DNA of 64,000 nt from Typhlomys cinereus (GCA_023101885.1 JALPQD010000016.1:8002684-8066683); one strand, 5' to 3'; positions 8,540 to 20,140 are shown, numbered from the stretch's first letter. The notes: generated by a model from the sequence alone, not told the origin. Translations and numbers: made by a program.

Positions 8540-11434
8540 ATGAGAAACCTGGGGGGTCAGCGAGGCCGCTTATCCTGCTATGAGCTCCTGCTCGGCCGTT
8601 TCCAGCCACATCCAGTGGTCTGCGAGCCGCCCCTGCCTGGCCCTCGTTGCCAGGTTGCTCTTGCCAGGAACCACCATGGCTGGTCCTGGCCGACCCGTCT
8701 CGACAGCGCCCCCAGAAGGCAGCACCTCGTCCACCCGGCGGTGGACTCCTGCTCTCCAGGGACGCTCCAGCTGGTATCCTGGGAGGACACCCCGAAAAAG
8801 TCCGCCATGACCTCGCATGACTTCAGGATATTCAAGCCCCCTGAAACCGTGAGGATCCTTCCTCCAGAGCGAATGTCCACTCTCCCCGCTGCCCCGCAAG
8901 TGCCTGCGGCCCCAGCGGCAGAGTCCCTGACATCACGTTACCTCCTTGTTCCTTATCCAAAGGACATTGAGGACAGGGGCAAAGATCTTAAAAAAGGGAG
9001 AGAGGAGGAGAAAGAAAAGAAAGCAGAAGAGGAGGAAGAGGAGGAGGAGGACTATGAAGAGGAGGAGGAGTGGGAGGATTGGCGGTGGTTGGAAGAGACA
9101 GAACATCAAGGCAATAAAAAGAACAGTGATTCACCTAGCAACCACGTGCAGACAGCAACACCTGGGGCCTTGAGGACCAAGGAGGACATAGCTCCAATGA
9201 GGCGACTTTATGTGCCTCAAGATGGAAATCTACTTCTCCAGGAGACTGCCCTGGTATCTCCCAGGAAGTTCTCCCATGGCCTCAGCGCCCCCAGTTCACC
9301 AGATCCTGCTGGAAGTGCCCCTACTCTTGGACAGTCCACTGGGGGCGCACTGGTGGGCCCTGACTCAGCCCCAGGCCTCTGCTCCACAATGCCGAAGACT
9401 CTGCTCAAGAAAGAGCTGGAGCAAAACCATCCTGCAGGCTCCGCAGAGGCCCAGGGGCCTCAGCAGGAGGGGCGGGGCCGAAAGCCTCAGGCCAGTGCAC
9501 CAGAGGGCTGCGCTCCGCCCACAGGGGCCACGACCACGCCCCGCAAGAGGACCGCCTCCGCGTGGCTGCTGCCGCTGCCGCTGCCAACGCTGCTGCCGCT
9601 GCCGCCGCCGCTGCCGCTGCCGCCGCCGCTTCTGACGCCTCCGCCGAGGCCACTGAAGCTACTGTGGGGTCGCGGGGAACTGCCCCCACCTCCCAAACTC
9701 CCCTGCCTGGACAGCGAAAAAGAACTGGTCACCAGAATGCTGATGAGGAGAAAAGGCCGCAAGGTGCGGGATGACAGAGGGCAGCGCAGGCAGCCTAGAG
9801 CCCAGGTGGTGCCAGCCTGCACTGCCCCTCAGGCTGCCCGGCCTGTACCCCCATCTGCTGTAGGGCCTGCAGACTTTCTGGCCCCGCCCACTTACAGGGT
9901 TCCCAGCCCAGCCATTCCTGCCTCCTCTACAGTGGTAGACCAAGCTGCTGGGCCTGTACCCCCACCTGCTGCAGGGCCTGCAGATTCTCGGGCCCCGCCC
10001 ACTTACAGGGTTCCCAGCCCAGCCATTCCTGCCCCCACTACAGTGGTAGACCAAGCTCCTGGGCCTGTACCCCCACCTGCTGCAGGGCCTGCAGACTCTC
10101 GGGGCCTGCCCACTTGCTCAGTTTCCAGCCCAACTTTTTTTGTCCCCACTACCTTAGCAGGTCAAGCTGCTAGGTCTCTAGCCCCACTTACTACAGGGTC
10201 TGCAAACTCTCTGGCCCCACTCACTTGCAGGATTTCCAGTCCAGCCATTCTTGCCCCCACTACCTTGGCAAGCCAAGCTGCTGGGCCCCCAATCCAGACT
10301 GTCCCTCAACCTTCCCTCCCTCCAAATGTACCCAACACCCCCATTTCTCCAGCCATGCCCCCTTCTGACCCTCTTCCTCTTAGGGCCAGATCCAACTTGG
10401 AAGTTGCAAACAAATCCCCTACTCATTTGGCCAGAGCTTCTCCTGTTTCTCATTTCTCCAAACCTCCTTCTTGCAAGAGTGAGTCCCCCACGCCCATGTG
10501 TATAGATTCCTCTCCTCCTCTTTCCTCTCCTGCTGCTTCTCTAGCCCCTTCTCCCAGGAACCTGCCCATGGTCTTTTCTAGCACAGCAGCCAGTGCATCT
10601 GATCCCTTGTCCTGGCAGCCAGCTGCAGATAATGCAGTGATGGACATGGACACCACGCCCCCTTCTGAGCCAGCGGTGCTGAGCTCAGCCCCAGGCACCA
10701 GTGGGAACTCTTGGCTGGTTCCCACTCTCCATGGCTCAGTACAGCAGAGCATGACTGGGAATGCCATAGCCTCCAACGGCCCCCACACATTGAGAGTGCC
10801 CTGCCAGGGCCCTGTGGGGAGCAATCAGTACTCTCCTGGGCCTGCATTTGGGACCCCTGCTGGGCAGACACAGAGCGCATCTGCTGCCCCAGATGCTGAT
10901 GGTTGGGTCCATCCTGGCCTGGTTCCCGCACTTGCACCCAAGGCAACAGGCTGCACTTATGTGATACCCCCATCCGGTCATGCCAAGTACCCAGAGCCCA
11001 TGGATACCACCCCGCCCTCCAGTGCCATGGTCTTCCACTCTCCACCTGTCTCCGTGTCTACGTCTGAGTTAGTTTGGATGCCAACTGCAGCTTGTACTCA
11101 TACTGGGACTGCCCCTCTGCCCTCCTCTGAGCTTTTGAATAGGCATGCTCGTGATGTCTGCCTGAAGCCCACAGCAGTTAACCCAACCACACCAGCCAGC
11201 CAGGTTGCCCAAGGCATAACAACACATTGTAGACTTGCAGCTCCTACATCTGCTACTGCCCTGGGCAGGCCTGTCATTACCCAGCTGGCAGATGGGAGGC
11301 ACCCACATGCTTCTTTGATTGCTACACATGCTTCTGGCTTTGCAGCAAAGACAGGCTTTAGGTACTGCAGCTCATCATCCATGAGCATGCCAATCTTTAT
11401 GAGACCTGTAGAATCACTGAGTGGAAAGAACTAG
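8540..11434 (+). CDS. Intronless 964-codon frame, POM121-like Pro/Ser-rich protein (candidate retrogene)
   Basis: The frame is open for 2.9 kb without a stop or splice signal. Its ATG has a weak context and directly follows an in-frame TAA, so a later start is possible. In order the product shows: a poorly structured N-terminus containing TVRILPPER (near residue 103), a Glu-rich acidic run (about 149-179), TTPRKRTAS near 333, a Leu/Pro tract (341-374), GRGELPPPPKL followed by a Leu-Asp-x-Glu-Lys motif (about 378-394), a basic patch RMLMRRKGRK, four 37-residue repeats (434-581), two MDTTPPS motifs (about 703 and 821), and a Ser-rich C-terminus. The order TTPRK, RGE-LPPPP-L, LD-EK resembles the central region of POM121 nucleoporins as I remember it. 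The length fits intronless POM121-like genes such as POM121L2. No transmembrane segment or dense FG-repeat domain is seen. Coding status rests on frame length and codon-like composition; the family assignment is tentative. Confidence 0.6.
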   Translation: MRNLGGQRGRLSCYELLLGRFQPHPVVCEPPLPGPRCQVALARNHHGWSWPTRLDSAPRRQHLVHPAVDSCSPGTLQLVSWEDTPKKSAMTSHDFRIFKPPETVRILPPERMSTLPAAPQVPAAPAAESLTSRYLLVPYPKDIEDRGKDLKKGREEEKEKKAEEEEEEEEDYEEEEEWEDWRWLEETEHQGNKKNSDSPSNHVQTATPGALRTKEDIAPMRRLYVPQDGNLLLQETALVSPRKFSHGLSAPSSPDPAGSAPTLGQSTGGALVGPDSAPGLCSTMPKTLLKKELEQNHPAGSAEAQGPQQEGRGRKPQASAPEGCAPPTGATTTPRKRTASAWLLPLPLPTLLPLPPPLPLPPPLLTPPPRPLKLLWGRGELPPPPKLPCLDSEKELVTRMLMRRKGRKVRDDRGQRRQPRAQVVPACTAPQAARPVPPSAVGPADFLAPPTYRVPSPAIPASSTVVDQAAGPVPPPAAGPADSRAPPTYRVPSPAIPAPTTVVDQAPGPVPPPAAGPADSRGLPTCSVSSPTFFVPTTLAGQAARSLAPLTTGSANSLAPLTCRISSPAILAPTTLASQAAGPPIQTVPQPSLPPNVPNTPISPAMPPSDPLPLRARSNLEVANKSPTHLARASPVSHFSKPPSCKSESPTPMCIDSSPPLSSPAASLAPSPRNLPMVFSSTAASASDPLSWQPAADNAVMDMDTTPPSEPAVLSSAPGTSGNSWLVPTLHGSVQQSMTGNAIASNGPHTLRVPCQGPVGSNQYSPGPAFGTPAGQTQSASAAPDADGWVHPGLVPALAPKATGCTYVIPPSGHAKYPEPMDTTPPSSAMVFHSPPVSVSTSELVWMPTAACTHTGTAPLPSSELLNRHARDVCLKPTAVNPTTPASQVAQGITTHCRLAAPTSATALGRPVITQLADGRHPHASLIATHASGFAAKTGFRYCSSSSMSMPIFMRPVESLSGKN
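9560..9655 (+). repeat. Imperfect CTG/CCG triplet tract
   Basis: Within the POM121-like frame a run of alternating CTG and CCG triplets encodes Leu/Pro in the main frame. It gives poly-Ala or poly-Gly/Ser in the other frames, which explains several overlapping open frames there. The tract is likely length-variable. Confidence 0.85.
9841..10284 (+). repeat. Four tandem 111-bp units (37 residues each)
   Basis: Units start at about 9841, 9952, 10063 and 10174, exactly 111 bp apart. Each begins with a gcctgtaccccca-type motif (gtctctagcccca in unit 4) and ends with a caagctgctgg-type motif. Units 1 to 3 are very alike and unit 4 is the most diverged. The period is a multiple of three, so the frame is kept. 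Confidence 0.9.
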
Positions 11435-11708
11435 GGGCACTGTGCACACAGGCAAGGCCCCAAGCCCAGAGTCCACTACTACATTGCTGGACAGAAAGGG
11501 GAAGGCAGCAATACTACTGTTGCCCCAATTGTTATAAAAGTTCAGCACACATTTTAGACACAGCACAAGGTGAACTTGGACAGTAAAGCCAGGGACCACC
11601 CATATCCCTTCTTAGATCTTCAGGCTCATTGATGCCAGGACAGTTTGCTCCAGTTTCTAACCTGATGATATATCCAGACTGTTTATAGACTCCCTCTCCA
11701 GTTCTGTA

Positions 11709-11714
11709 AATAAA
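11709..11714 (+). terminator. AATAAA polyadenylation signal after the POM121-like frame
   Basis: A canonical AATAAA lies 275 bases after the stop codon at 11434. I see no poly(A) tract directly after it, so it could serve as a real 3' end or be a relic of the parent transcript. Confidence 0.45.
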
Positions 11715-11911
11715 AGCTTAATGTTAACCACCCTCTGTTTTCTTTCCTCCTTGTACCTCAATTGTGGGCAAGGAATGACATGTGTTAGTGGCAATCTGCT
11801 AAAACAGATTATGCAATTGTCTATGCAATTGTCTGACCCACGGAATATAAACAACTTTTACAGAAGTCTAGACTTCATTCTTGGACAGTGTGCTTTTGTT
11901 GGAACACTTCC

Positions 11912-12344
11912 TGTCATAGTTAGGCACAGGTATCAACTTGACAGTTGAGGGTTTGAGCTCTGGGCACATTTGTAGAGAATTAGTGGTTGAGTTAGGCCCA
12001 GAGCAAACCTGTAGGAGACTGTCTAGCTGATGGGGAAGGCCCAGCCTATAGTGAGTGTGATTAGTGCCTGAACAGATGAATAAAACACTGAGAACCTGTT
12101 GAGGAAGTTGGCATCCTTGTGTACACTTGGCCAGACATGCTAGTTTAGCAAGTAAGGATCGTCCCTCTCTCAGCCATTATGTGGTGATGGTGTAGCCAGT
12201 TCCCTCAGCCCTGGTGTTGGTGTGTGTTCTCCTGTCAAGCTGGACTAGAGACTATAACCAGACTATCAGTAAGAAAATGAATCCCTTGTCCCCTTAAGCC
12301 ATTTATTGGTCATTTATCAGCAACCATGCAGGCGAACTGCAACA
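11912..12344 (+). mobile_element. Solo MaLR-type LTR with perfect 5-bp target duplication
   Basis: The element starts TGTCATAG and ends CTGCAACA and is 433 bp long. It is flanked by CTTCC on both sides (11907-11911 and 12345-12349), the 5-bp duplication expected of ERVL/MaLR insertions. The motif tatcaacttgacagttgagg and the final tttatcagcaaccatgcagg are shared with the antisense copy at 20343-20771. No internal retroviral sequence is present. Confidence 0.85.
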
Positions 12345-12403
12345 CTTCCTGTTCTTGGAATTTTGAATGGCTCAATGAGAAGAGACATTCAGGAGGCAAC
12401 AGG

Positions 12404-12459
<56 letters not shown>

Positions 12460-13389
12460 TAATACTAACAAATGATGGGGGGAGGGGGAGTTAGAGGAAA
12501 CTAGGTGTGTCCCCCATGTAGGATCCAGTGATGGGAATGGCCTTCAGCCCCAGCAGCACACATTCTGCCATGTCTGCAGTTCTCCAGGGACTTCTGTGAG
12601 CTCTAGTGGCAAAAGAACTGTCTCTGCCTAGGAGCAAGTGTCCGGGACCCAAACAAGGAAGACAAACATCTCATAGTCTCTTTTCTCCAGGACGCTGGTC
12701 CACGGGGTCACAGGGAACAGGGAAGATCTGTGTCAGCTGGGTGAGCCCCTCCCAGTAAGAGAGGAAGTGTGCCACCCCTTTTGGAGGTGAAGATGAATTC
12801 ATCAGGCATAAAGGTAGGCACCAGGGAAGGCTATCAGCTGTCTGTATGTTGAACCCCACTTGCTGCATCCTGCTGGCTTTCTCTGAGGCATTGCACAGCC
12901 TGGGAGAGTCAGCAAGAAGGAAGAAGGAAGAGTTCTCACCGGCTTTTCCTTCCTCCCCTGCTTAAAGGAACACAGCAGCCCTGCCTGACAGCCATGGAGA
13001 TGTCTTAGGCATCATCCAGTCCACTTCTATCTCGCACAGTGGGTTATATGGAGGACCTGGTCTCCTCGGCTTCTGCCAAGAGACACCTCAGTGCATTCGT
13101 GTCGTTCTGGGATCTCGACTCCATCTCTCTGCTAGTCGTATGTTGTTATCTGCATTTAGCCAGCAGATGAAGGGAAAGAAGGATGGGGGATCCTGGTGTG
13201 GAGAAAGGAACAGAGGACAAAGAAGTATACATGACATTTACACATCTTTACTTAGTTGCATTGGACAGATCCCAGTCATGCGGCTCTACCTTAGAGCTAG
13301 GTGTTGGAAGTTGACACCTTCCAGTGTGCCACAGAAGCTATGGAACTCATGAGCAACGAGCTGCAGCTCCTTCATCTATAAAACAGACA
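12345..13389. other. Unique-looking intergenic stretch with a (TG)n
   Basis: Apart from the (TG)n at 12408-12458 I see no gene, no strong repeat signature and no regulatory motif I can defend here. Confidence 0.6.
12408..12458. repeat. (TG)25 microsatellite
   Basis: An uninterrupted TG dinucleotide run of 51 bases, probably polymorphic. Confidence 0.97.
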
Positions 13390-14105
13390 CTAGCGCTTAG
13401 ATCTTAGTGTCCCCCAAAGCCACATGTGGTGATGGTTTGTTCCCTAGGAAGGAGCTTTTGACAGATTGCAGGAACTTTAAGAGGTGGAGACCAGTGGGAG
13501 GATTTAAGGCCATTGGAAGAGATCTTGAAGGAAACGACTTTGGTCTCTTCCTTTCTTTTGCTTCCTGGTTACAAAGTGAGTAGTTTTACTATAGCATTCA
13601 CTCTTGCTTCACCGTAAACCCATATCCAAGGAGTCAATCAATCATAGACTGAACCCCCAAATCTTTGAGCCTAAATAAACCTTCTACAGATTGATTTATG
13701 TCATGTAAATGAAATAGCTGAGAACTTTTGGCAAACAGTACGTGCTTGTCATGGTTTGAATTGTGTCCCCCCAGTCTCATGTGTTTGGCAAGGTCATGGC
13801 ACCTTGAGAGGTGGAGCCTTGCTGGAGGAAGGCATTCACAAGGGGTGAGCCTTGAGGTGGATTAGCCCGACCTTATCTCCAGGAGAAAATTGCCTTTGCA
13901 GCAAGCAGTCTTATAGCTAGCTCTCAACCTCAAGGATGGGTGTGATGTAGCCTGTCTCCAGCTTTGGCCAGCCAGCCATGCCGCCTCCGCCATGAGAAAC
14001 TGTATCTCCCCTCTGGAACCATAAGCTGAATAAATTTCCTTTCTCCCTTAAGTTGCTTGACTTTGAATGCTCTCTCACAGCAATAGTTAAGAGTAATTGT
14101 TACAG
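13390..14105 (+). mobile_element. Two related LTR-like elements in the same orientation
   Basis: Block 1 (about 13400-13745) and block 2 (about 13750-14100) share a layout. Each has a gtgtcccccaaa or gtgtccccccag motif near the start, an aagaggtggag or tgagaggtggagcc motif, a mid-element description-type stretch, and an AATAAA near the end (aaataaacc and gaataaattt). This is the layout of short mammalian LTRs of MaLR type. Exact ends and family are not determined. Confidence 0.5.
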
Positions 14106-14254
14106 TGCTAAGTAATGTTAACTTGAATTTACTTAATCTTTAGAGGTTGTTGGGAAGACCCTATACCCACATTTCTCTCTTCCTTATGGTCTGCCTTCTC
14201 TTTATTTCCTTCTTTTTTGTAGATTTTTTTTAATATATAGAAGCTTTTAACTTT

Positions 14255-14279
14255 ACTTATTTTTTATATTTATTTTTCT

Positions 14280-14329
<50 letters not shown>

Positions 14330-14590
14330 TGTGTGTATGTATGTGTGTGTGTATCAGAGAGCACTGTGTGTCCCTATAGAGGACCAAGGGTGACTTCAAG
14401 AATCATCCTAGATTGCTTCTACCTCCTTTTTGTTTCACTCTGGGATTTCCCAGGCTCTTGCCTTCCAGGGTCAGAAGATCAGCCTGCTGCCATTTCTGCC
14501 TGGCATTTTTATGTGGGACTTGGGATCTGAATTCAGGACCGCTTGCTTTCGAGGCAGCAGCTTAGCCCCTGAGCCATCTCTCTAGCACCA
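14255..14590 (-). repeat. tRNA-headed SINE, copy 3, antisense
   Basis: This is the reverse complement of the family seen at 5765. The head ends at about 14585 (gagccatctctctagc on the + strand), the body has tgggatttcccaggctc, and the tail is a long (TG)n at about 14282-14350 on the + strand. Confidence 0.85.
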
Positions 14591-14869
14591 ACCCCCCTTC
14601 TTCCATTGTTCTGAGATAGGTCCAAGAACACAGAATGCCTGAGTCTTCACACTCAACTTCGCTGCATTTAGTGTGTTTTCCAGTGGTCACACCGAGATGC
14701 CTGTGTCCTGTGCCTTTAACTAAAAGCATTAACAGCATCTGGGGGTGTCTTTCCTTCACTTATGACCCTTCTCTTTGAATCTCACATGGATAATATGAAC
14801 CTCATAAAGATAGCAACAAGACACAGGTAGTCAGGAGGGAAAACAAAAGCCATGACTGTAAGTCAGCTG

Positions 14870-15310
14870 AGCTCAAAGCCCAGATTCCATGACTTCATGG
14901 GTGAACTCTGCGAGGTATTTAAAGAAGAATTAATAGCAATTATTCACAAACTCTTCCACAAATTGGTAAATGCTATCATATTTTCCAACTTGGCAACTAA
15001 AAGTATGCAGCATACAACTAGAAAAGGAAAAGTCAATATCTCATGAGTAACTGCAAAAACTTTTAACAAAATTATATCAAACCAAAATTGACAGTGTATA
15101 AAAAAGGACCATACACAGTGACCAAATGGAAATTACTCCAGGAATGCAAGCTTGGTCTAACATTTAAAGATCAATTAATGTGATATAATATGTTAATAAA
15201 ATAAAGGCCAGAAACATTTGGCAAAATTCAATACCACTTCATATCTCTCCCCATCCTAAGGTTTAGGGAACCTTGCAGAAAAGGAGCAGTAAGACTGTAA
15301 ATGCTTAAAG
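14870..15310 (+). repeat. L1 ORF2 remnant
   Basis: The text gtgaactctgcgaggtattt followed by aaagaagaattaatagcaat matches the familiar L1 ORF2 block encoding a Gly-Glu-Phe-Tyr...Phe-Lys-Glu-Glu-Leu segment. Downstream caggaatgcaagcttggtct and ttggcaaaattcaataccac match later reverse-transcriptase segments. The frame is broken by stops and indels, so this is a dead 5'-truncated LINE fragment. Confidence 0.75.
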
Positions 15311-16955
15311 ATGGGAAGGTCCACTGTTGGCTAAGATACTCCATTCAAGGCAGGGTTGCTGCATCCAGAAACTCACTGCAGTGAGACTTGTCCTTATTGA
15401 CCGGTATAATGACTGACATACCAACATTCCCTCATAGTGAGGGACTAGTGAGGATCTTTGGAGAAATAACTATACGTAGTGGAAACCTTGAGGGCTAGAA
15501 CTGGATGGGTGAAAGGGAATGCCCCTATCAGTGGTCAAAGCAGAGGCCAAGTGGTATGCCACAGAGGCCTGAACCCCCATAAGTGTAGACAACCCAGGAG
15601 GAACTCTGGGGTCCATAGAAGTGGACAGGCAAGATGGGAGAGAGTAGGATGGACTGATGAAGGAGGAGAAGGAAGGAGGAAAGGGGAGAAAGGAAAGAGG
15701 GAAGCAGGGATAAGTACTCAATATGCTTATAAAAACTAGGAAAAAATTTAAAGATTTTTTTTAAAAAAAGATTTCGTTGGGAGATGGAGCTAATGTGTAA
15801 TGGTGGAGAGTGTTTGCTCATGAGCCATATAATAAGGAAACCACTTCTAGATGTATGTTGTGTGTGTGTGTGAGTGGGGTGTGTGTTGAAACTATAGCTT
15901 TGCATATGAAAGACAGTGAGTACTCTAACTCTGAGCTCTTCTTACTTTTTTCTTTAATTTTGAGACAAGCATCACTTAGTTTCTTAGGTTGACCTTGAAG
16001 TCAGAGGGATGAGGACAACTCTGTAGTGACCCCACAGCGTAACAGTTGCTTGAATATGCAGCTTTCAACCCCTTCTGCCCTGTTCCTACCCTGCCATTTT
16101 CACACCATGGAAAAGGAATAAGGATCATGGTAAGAGCCCAGCCTGGTATTGGTGAGGGACTTAATGAGCCTCACATCCCATTTAACTGTCTCTTTTCCAG
16201 ATGCCTGCTCTCCAGATAGAGTACATCCTGAATGGGGATGAGCGGGGAAGCATTTTAGCCAAGATGCTAGGTAACAGAATGAATAATTATTTGTGGCTTC
16301 CAATGTGGATGGATAATTCTTCATTCGTCTATGTCATGCCTTGTAATGGGTGAGCTGGAAATGCTACCAGCCTGCTGTGTCTGGATGACAACTTTGTGTA
16401 GGACACAGTGACCCTGGTTTCCTTCAGGCATTTTATCCATCTCATGCAGGCTGGGGAGGGCGGGGCTTGATTTTTCTCCTCCTGCTTGCACTTCACCATT
16501 TGTGTCCTGGTTATTTAAAAATGAACAGTTTTTACCCCTGGCCTTGCAATTCAGATTTAGACAGTAGGGACATAGGGATATACTCAGGAATATCAAGTCC
16601 TTGCTCGTTTTGTGTAAATGAATGAACTTCAAGCAGTAATTCGTTCAAGGGCAAGCACATGGTTTGTGAGAGGCAGGACCTGGATACTACACAGTCTATG
16701 AATGAAGGAGAATAAGACCAGATGAACAAACTTCTGTTCTCTGGATTGTCTCTTGGCTCCACCTCTTGATTTGGGGTGGAGGTGAGCACAGAGAACGAGA
16801 TTTTGTGGGGGAGACTTTCTCACACACTGTGGAAGTATAACCTTGAGGGTGGAAGGATGGATATTCTAAGGCAGGGGGAGAACTCTCCTGAAAGAGGGAA
16901 GAGCTTCCCAGGAAGGCTGAAGGCAGCTCACTGCATGTTCTTGTAGCTGGTTCTC

Positions 16956-17590
16956 TGTTATGGTTTCATTTTGGTGTCAACTTGACAGTTGCAGACTGTT
17001 TGGGGTGCAGCTGTGGAGGATTAATGGTTGGACTGGCCCTTGAACAAGTCTACAGGTACTTGATTGATTGCTGTGGAAAACCCAGCCCATAGTGGGTGGT
17101 ACTTTCCAGTGGTCAACTAGATAATAGGAAGTGCAAAGAGGAGAGACTTGCTCTTCTCTTATCTTGTGTCCACTTGCTATGGAGTCCACTCTGCTTGCAT
17201 CGTGCATTTTTAGAGCATCGTGGCCTTCTTTGTTGCTGCTGCCTGCCTCCATCCTTGGCTGACATGAAGCTTCACCTTTTCCACCATGTTGTTGATATTC
17301 TTTGGAGCCTGGCCTCTAGGCCTTGCTGCTGTTTACTGTTCATCGATGACATTGGAGTCCAGCTGTTCTTCACCGACGTGGGAACCCAGCGTCTTTGACC
17401 CCCAGAGAAGTAAAGGCTTGAGACCTTTTGGGATCTTTTGGCTTTGTGGAACATTCTGGTTAAGAACAAGGCTCCTGCAGGTGGCTACTTTGAAGGACAC
17501 TGGTTTTTATTGTGAGTCATTTAATAAACTTATTTATATATATACATTCTATAGATTGTTTCTTCAGAGAACCCTCTCTGGGTAGTCCAG
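16956..17590 (+). mobile_element. MaLR-type LTR, second subfamily
   Basis: The element starts TGTTATGGTTTCATTTTGG with the shared gtgtcaacttgacagttgc motif, has an AATAAA at about 17521, and ends near a cagagaaccctctctgg motif as in rodent MaLR LTRs. The right end is not sharply defined and I found no clear target duplication. Confidence 0.6.
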
Positions 17591-17599
17591 GACCAGGTG

Positions 17600-20140
17600 T
17601 CCACCCACAGGCTTAATCCCTGCCTGGAAGACCTCAGAGCTCAGCGACACCTGGACTTGGCTGAGGTTCCACAGTTCCTGCCTTTGCTGTTGCCATCTGC
17701 TGTGGGCACCGAGAACCTTGGCTCCTTAAGACACTCCAGCTCCTAAAAAGCACGTGAGAATCTTGACATCTGTTGTCAGGATGCTTGGAGGAGGTGCTGA
17801 TAGGAATTGTCCTATAGAAACTATAAGTGAGAGGCCTGTGGGGCTGTAGGTCTGATGTAATTCTCATTGATGGTTGTTCATAAGCCTGTGATGTGATGAA
17901 CTGCAGTACAAATTTAGGCAGAGGGTGCTTAATACATATTAGTGGGAATGAGTGAGTTTGATAAATAAAAGGAACAGAAAGAAGACTGAATGAATGCAAT
18001 CCTCAATACATAAAGACAATCGTTACAATGCCATTAATGGGTTCTTGTTGAGTACCTAGTACCTTCTGTTATTTCCTTGAACTTCCTCATCAACCATGAA
18101 GGTATTTTTTTTTTTGGTTGGTTTGTTGTGTATGCAATATGTGTGTCGTATGGGGCTTTCTTCTTTGAGACCATCAAGAGCCCACCTGTTGACTGTTGAT
18201 GCTCCCTCAGACACAAAGGGAATGGGGAGGACCCTCATCTGGGATTCTGGCTCACCTGGAGCACTTCTGGGTCATCGGTATGATTCTACCCTTACTTACA
18301 TGTGCCCTCGGTGCCTTGAGGTCTAGGAGGGGCCCTAGGGAATACAAGCTGAGGAAGGCTAATTATAGGAGGGGGGCTCCATTTATGCAGCCACGAGGAA
18401 GTTGTCATCTGTGCTGAGACTTTCCGTTGTGACTGTTTTAGGGCCACTCAAGTTGTTGTAAGTAACCCTCATCCCTACTCCTGTAAGTAACTCCGGTAAA
18501 CTCATTGTTCATCAAGTTGGGCCTTGGCATAATTGTGACTTTGATCTGCCATTCAATTCCCATTTAAGGTAGATAGATGGTTGTATGGCATCTCCCCAGG
18601 AAAAGTGTCACACGCAAGAGTGTAGTGTGTGAGTGCAGGTGTGCGCATGCCCAGGGCTCATGTGGAAATCAGAGGACAACCTTGGGTGTTGCTCCTCACC
18701 TTTCTACCTTATTAGAGACTTAAGTCTTTCCCCCAGTGACTGCATAAGCCAGGCTGGCAGGCCCAAGAGGCTGTGCAGATTCCAAATCTCCACCTTCCAT
18801 TTCCCATAGATGGGCAGGGGCTGCAGATGCTGACACTGGTGATGGTAAGTACTTTACCTACTTAGCCATCTCCTCAGGTGAGTATTTTTATCCAAGTTTT
18901 ATAGCTGGAGAAAGTGAGACTCTAGTAACTTCCCCAAGGTCACACAGCCAGGACACCCAGAGCCAGTCCTTTGCACTAGCTGCAAAGCCTGTGTTCTCCA
19001 TGCTGGTAGCTTTCCTTTCTTGTCCATCATGGCTGGGAGGGAAAGTAGATCCTCCAAGTTCCGTGCAAGGAGCAGCTCCCTTTTCTCTGCCTTGATTTTT
19101 CTTCCCACTAATTGCACATCAGAGGTAATTTTCAAATGAAAAGCATACCATCCCTTGCACTTACCTAGTAAGACCCTAGACCCATGACAGCTGTCTCCAA
19201 GGCAACCCTGCCTCTAGGCCTCCCTGGAATCCTTGGTAGTTAGCTTCCCGGGTGTCGGAGGTAGGGTTCATTATGCGTTAGCTCTTCAAACAAAGGCAGA
19301 GTCCCTTTTAGGACTTAGAATTTTGTTGTTTAAACAAGTTCCACACTTCCCACTCATTACTCCTTTTGATGTCCTTTGGGGGGGTCGGTATTGATAATAC
19401 AAAGAAGAAAATAAAAAGAAAAATGTCAGAAAAAATGAGTGGGGTGAAATAGACTGAAGAAAAGCTGTAGCTGCATTCCCCCCCCACTTAAAACATGGGG
19501 AAACTATTACCCTCCCCAGTTCACTGCTGTGACTAGTAGATAGGATGCCCAATGGACACAGAAGGGCCTGTGTTCAATAGCACTAACAAGCCTTGTTCGC
19601 AAAGACTCTTGATAAGAGAGGGGAGATAAGAAGGTGTCTACTCCCCCAGCCAAGTCCAGAAGAGCTTTCCCAGCAGGGAACCCTAGATCCAGGGAACAAA
19701 GCACTGTCTTGCTTCTTTGTGATGTGTGCGTGTTCTCAATGCATAGCAAACATTTGCGAAGTACCTCCTTATGCACACGACTGTAAGGATAAAAGAAGGA
19801 TCCGTGTTCCAGCTGTTAAGTAACTGCTTACTAGTAAGTGGGTGGATGGGCGCCTGGTACAGCCTGTGATGTGATGGAGGAATGGGGTCGATATGATCAG
19901 CGACATTTGTAAATATAGGAACATAAGCTGAGCCTTGGGAAGTACTGATGACTGATTAGAAAATAAAGTGGAAAGAACCAAATTCCAGGCAAAGGGTATG
20001 GTAAATATAAGAGTATGGAGGTGAGATGGCATTTAATGTATTTTGGTGACTCCAAAATTGGACAAGTAAGGTCATATTTGCTTAGAGTTACTAAAATATA
20101 CTAAACTGCAGTGGAAATAAATTGAGTAGTCAAAATATGG
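17600..20140. other. Intergenic DNA without a recognised gene
   Basis: It contains an antisense B4-like SINE at about 18590-18885 (catgtggaaatcagaggaca motif) and an antisense MIR at about 18890-19000 (aaggtcacacagcc motif). The rest shows nothing I can name. Confidence 0.6.
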
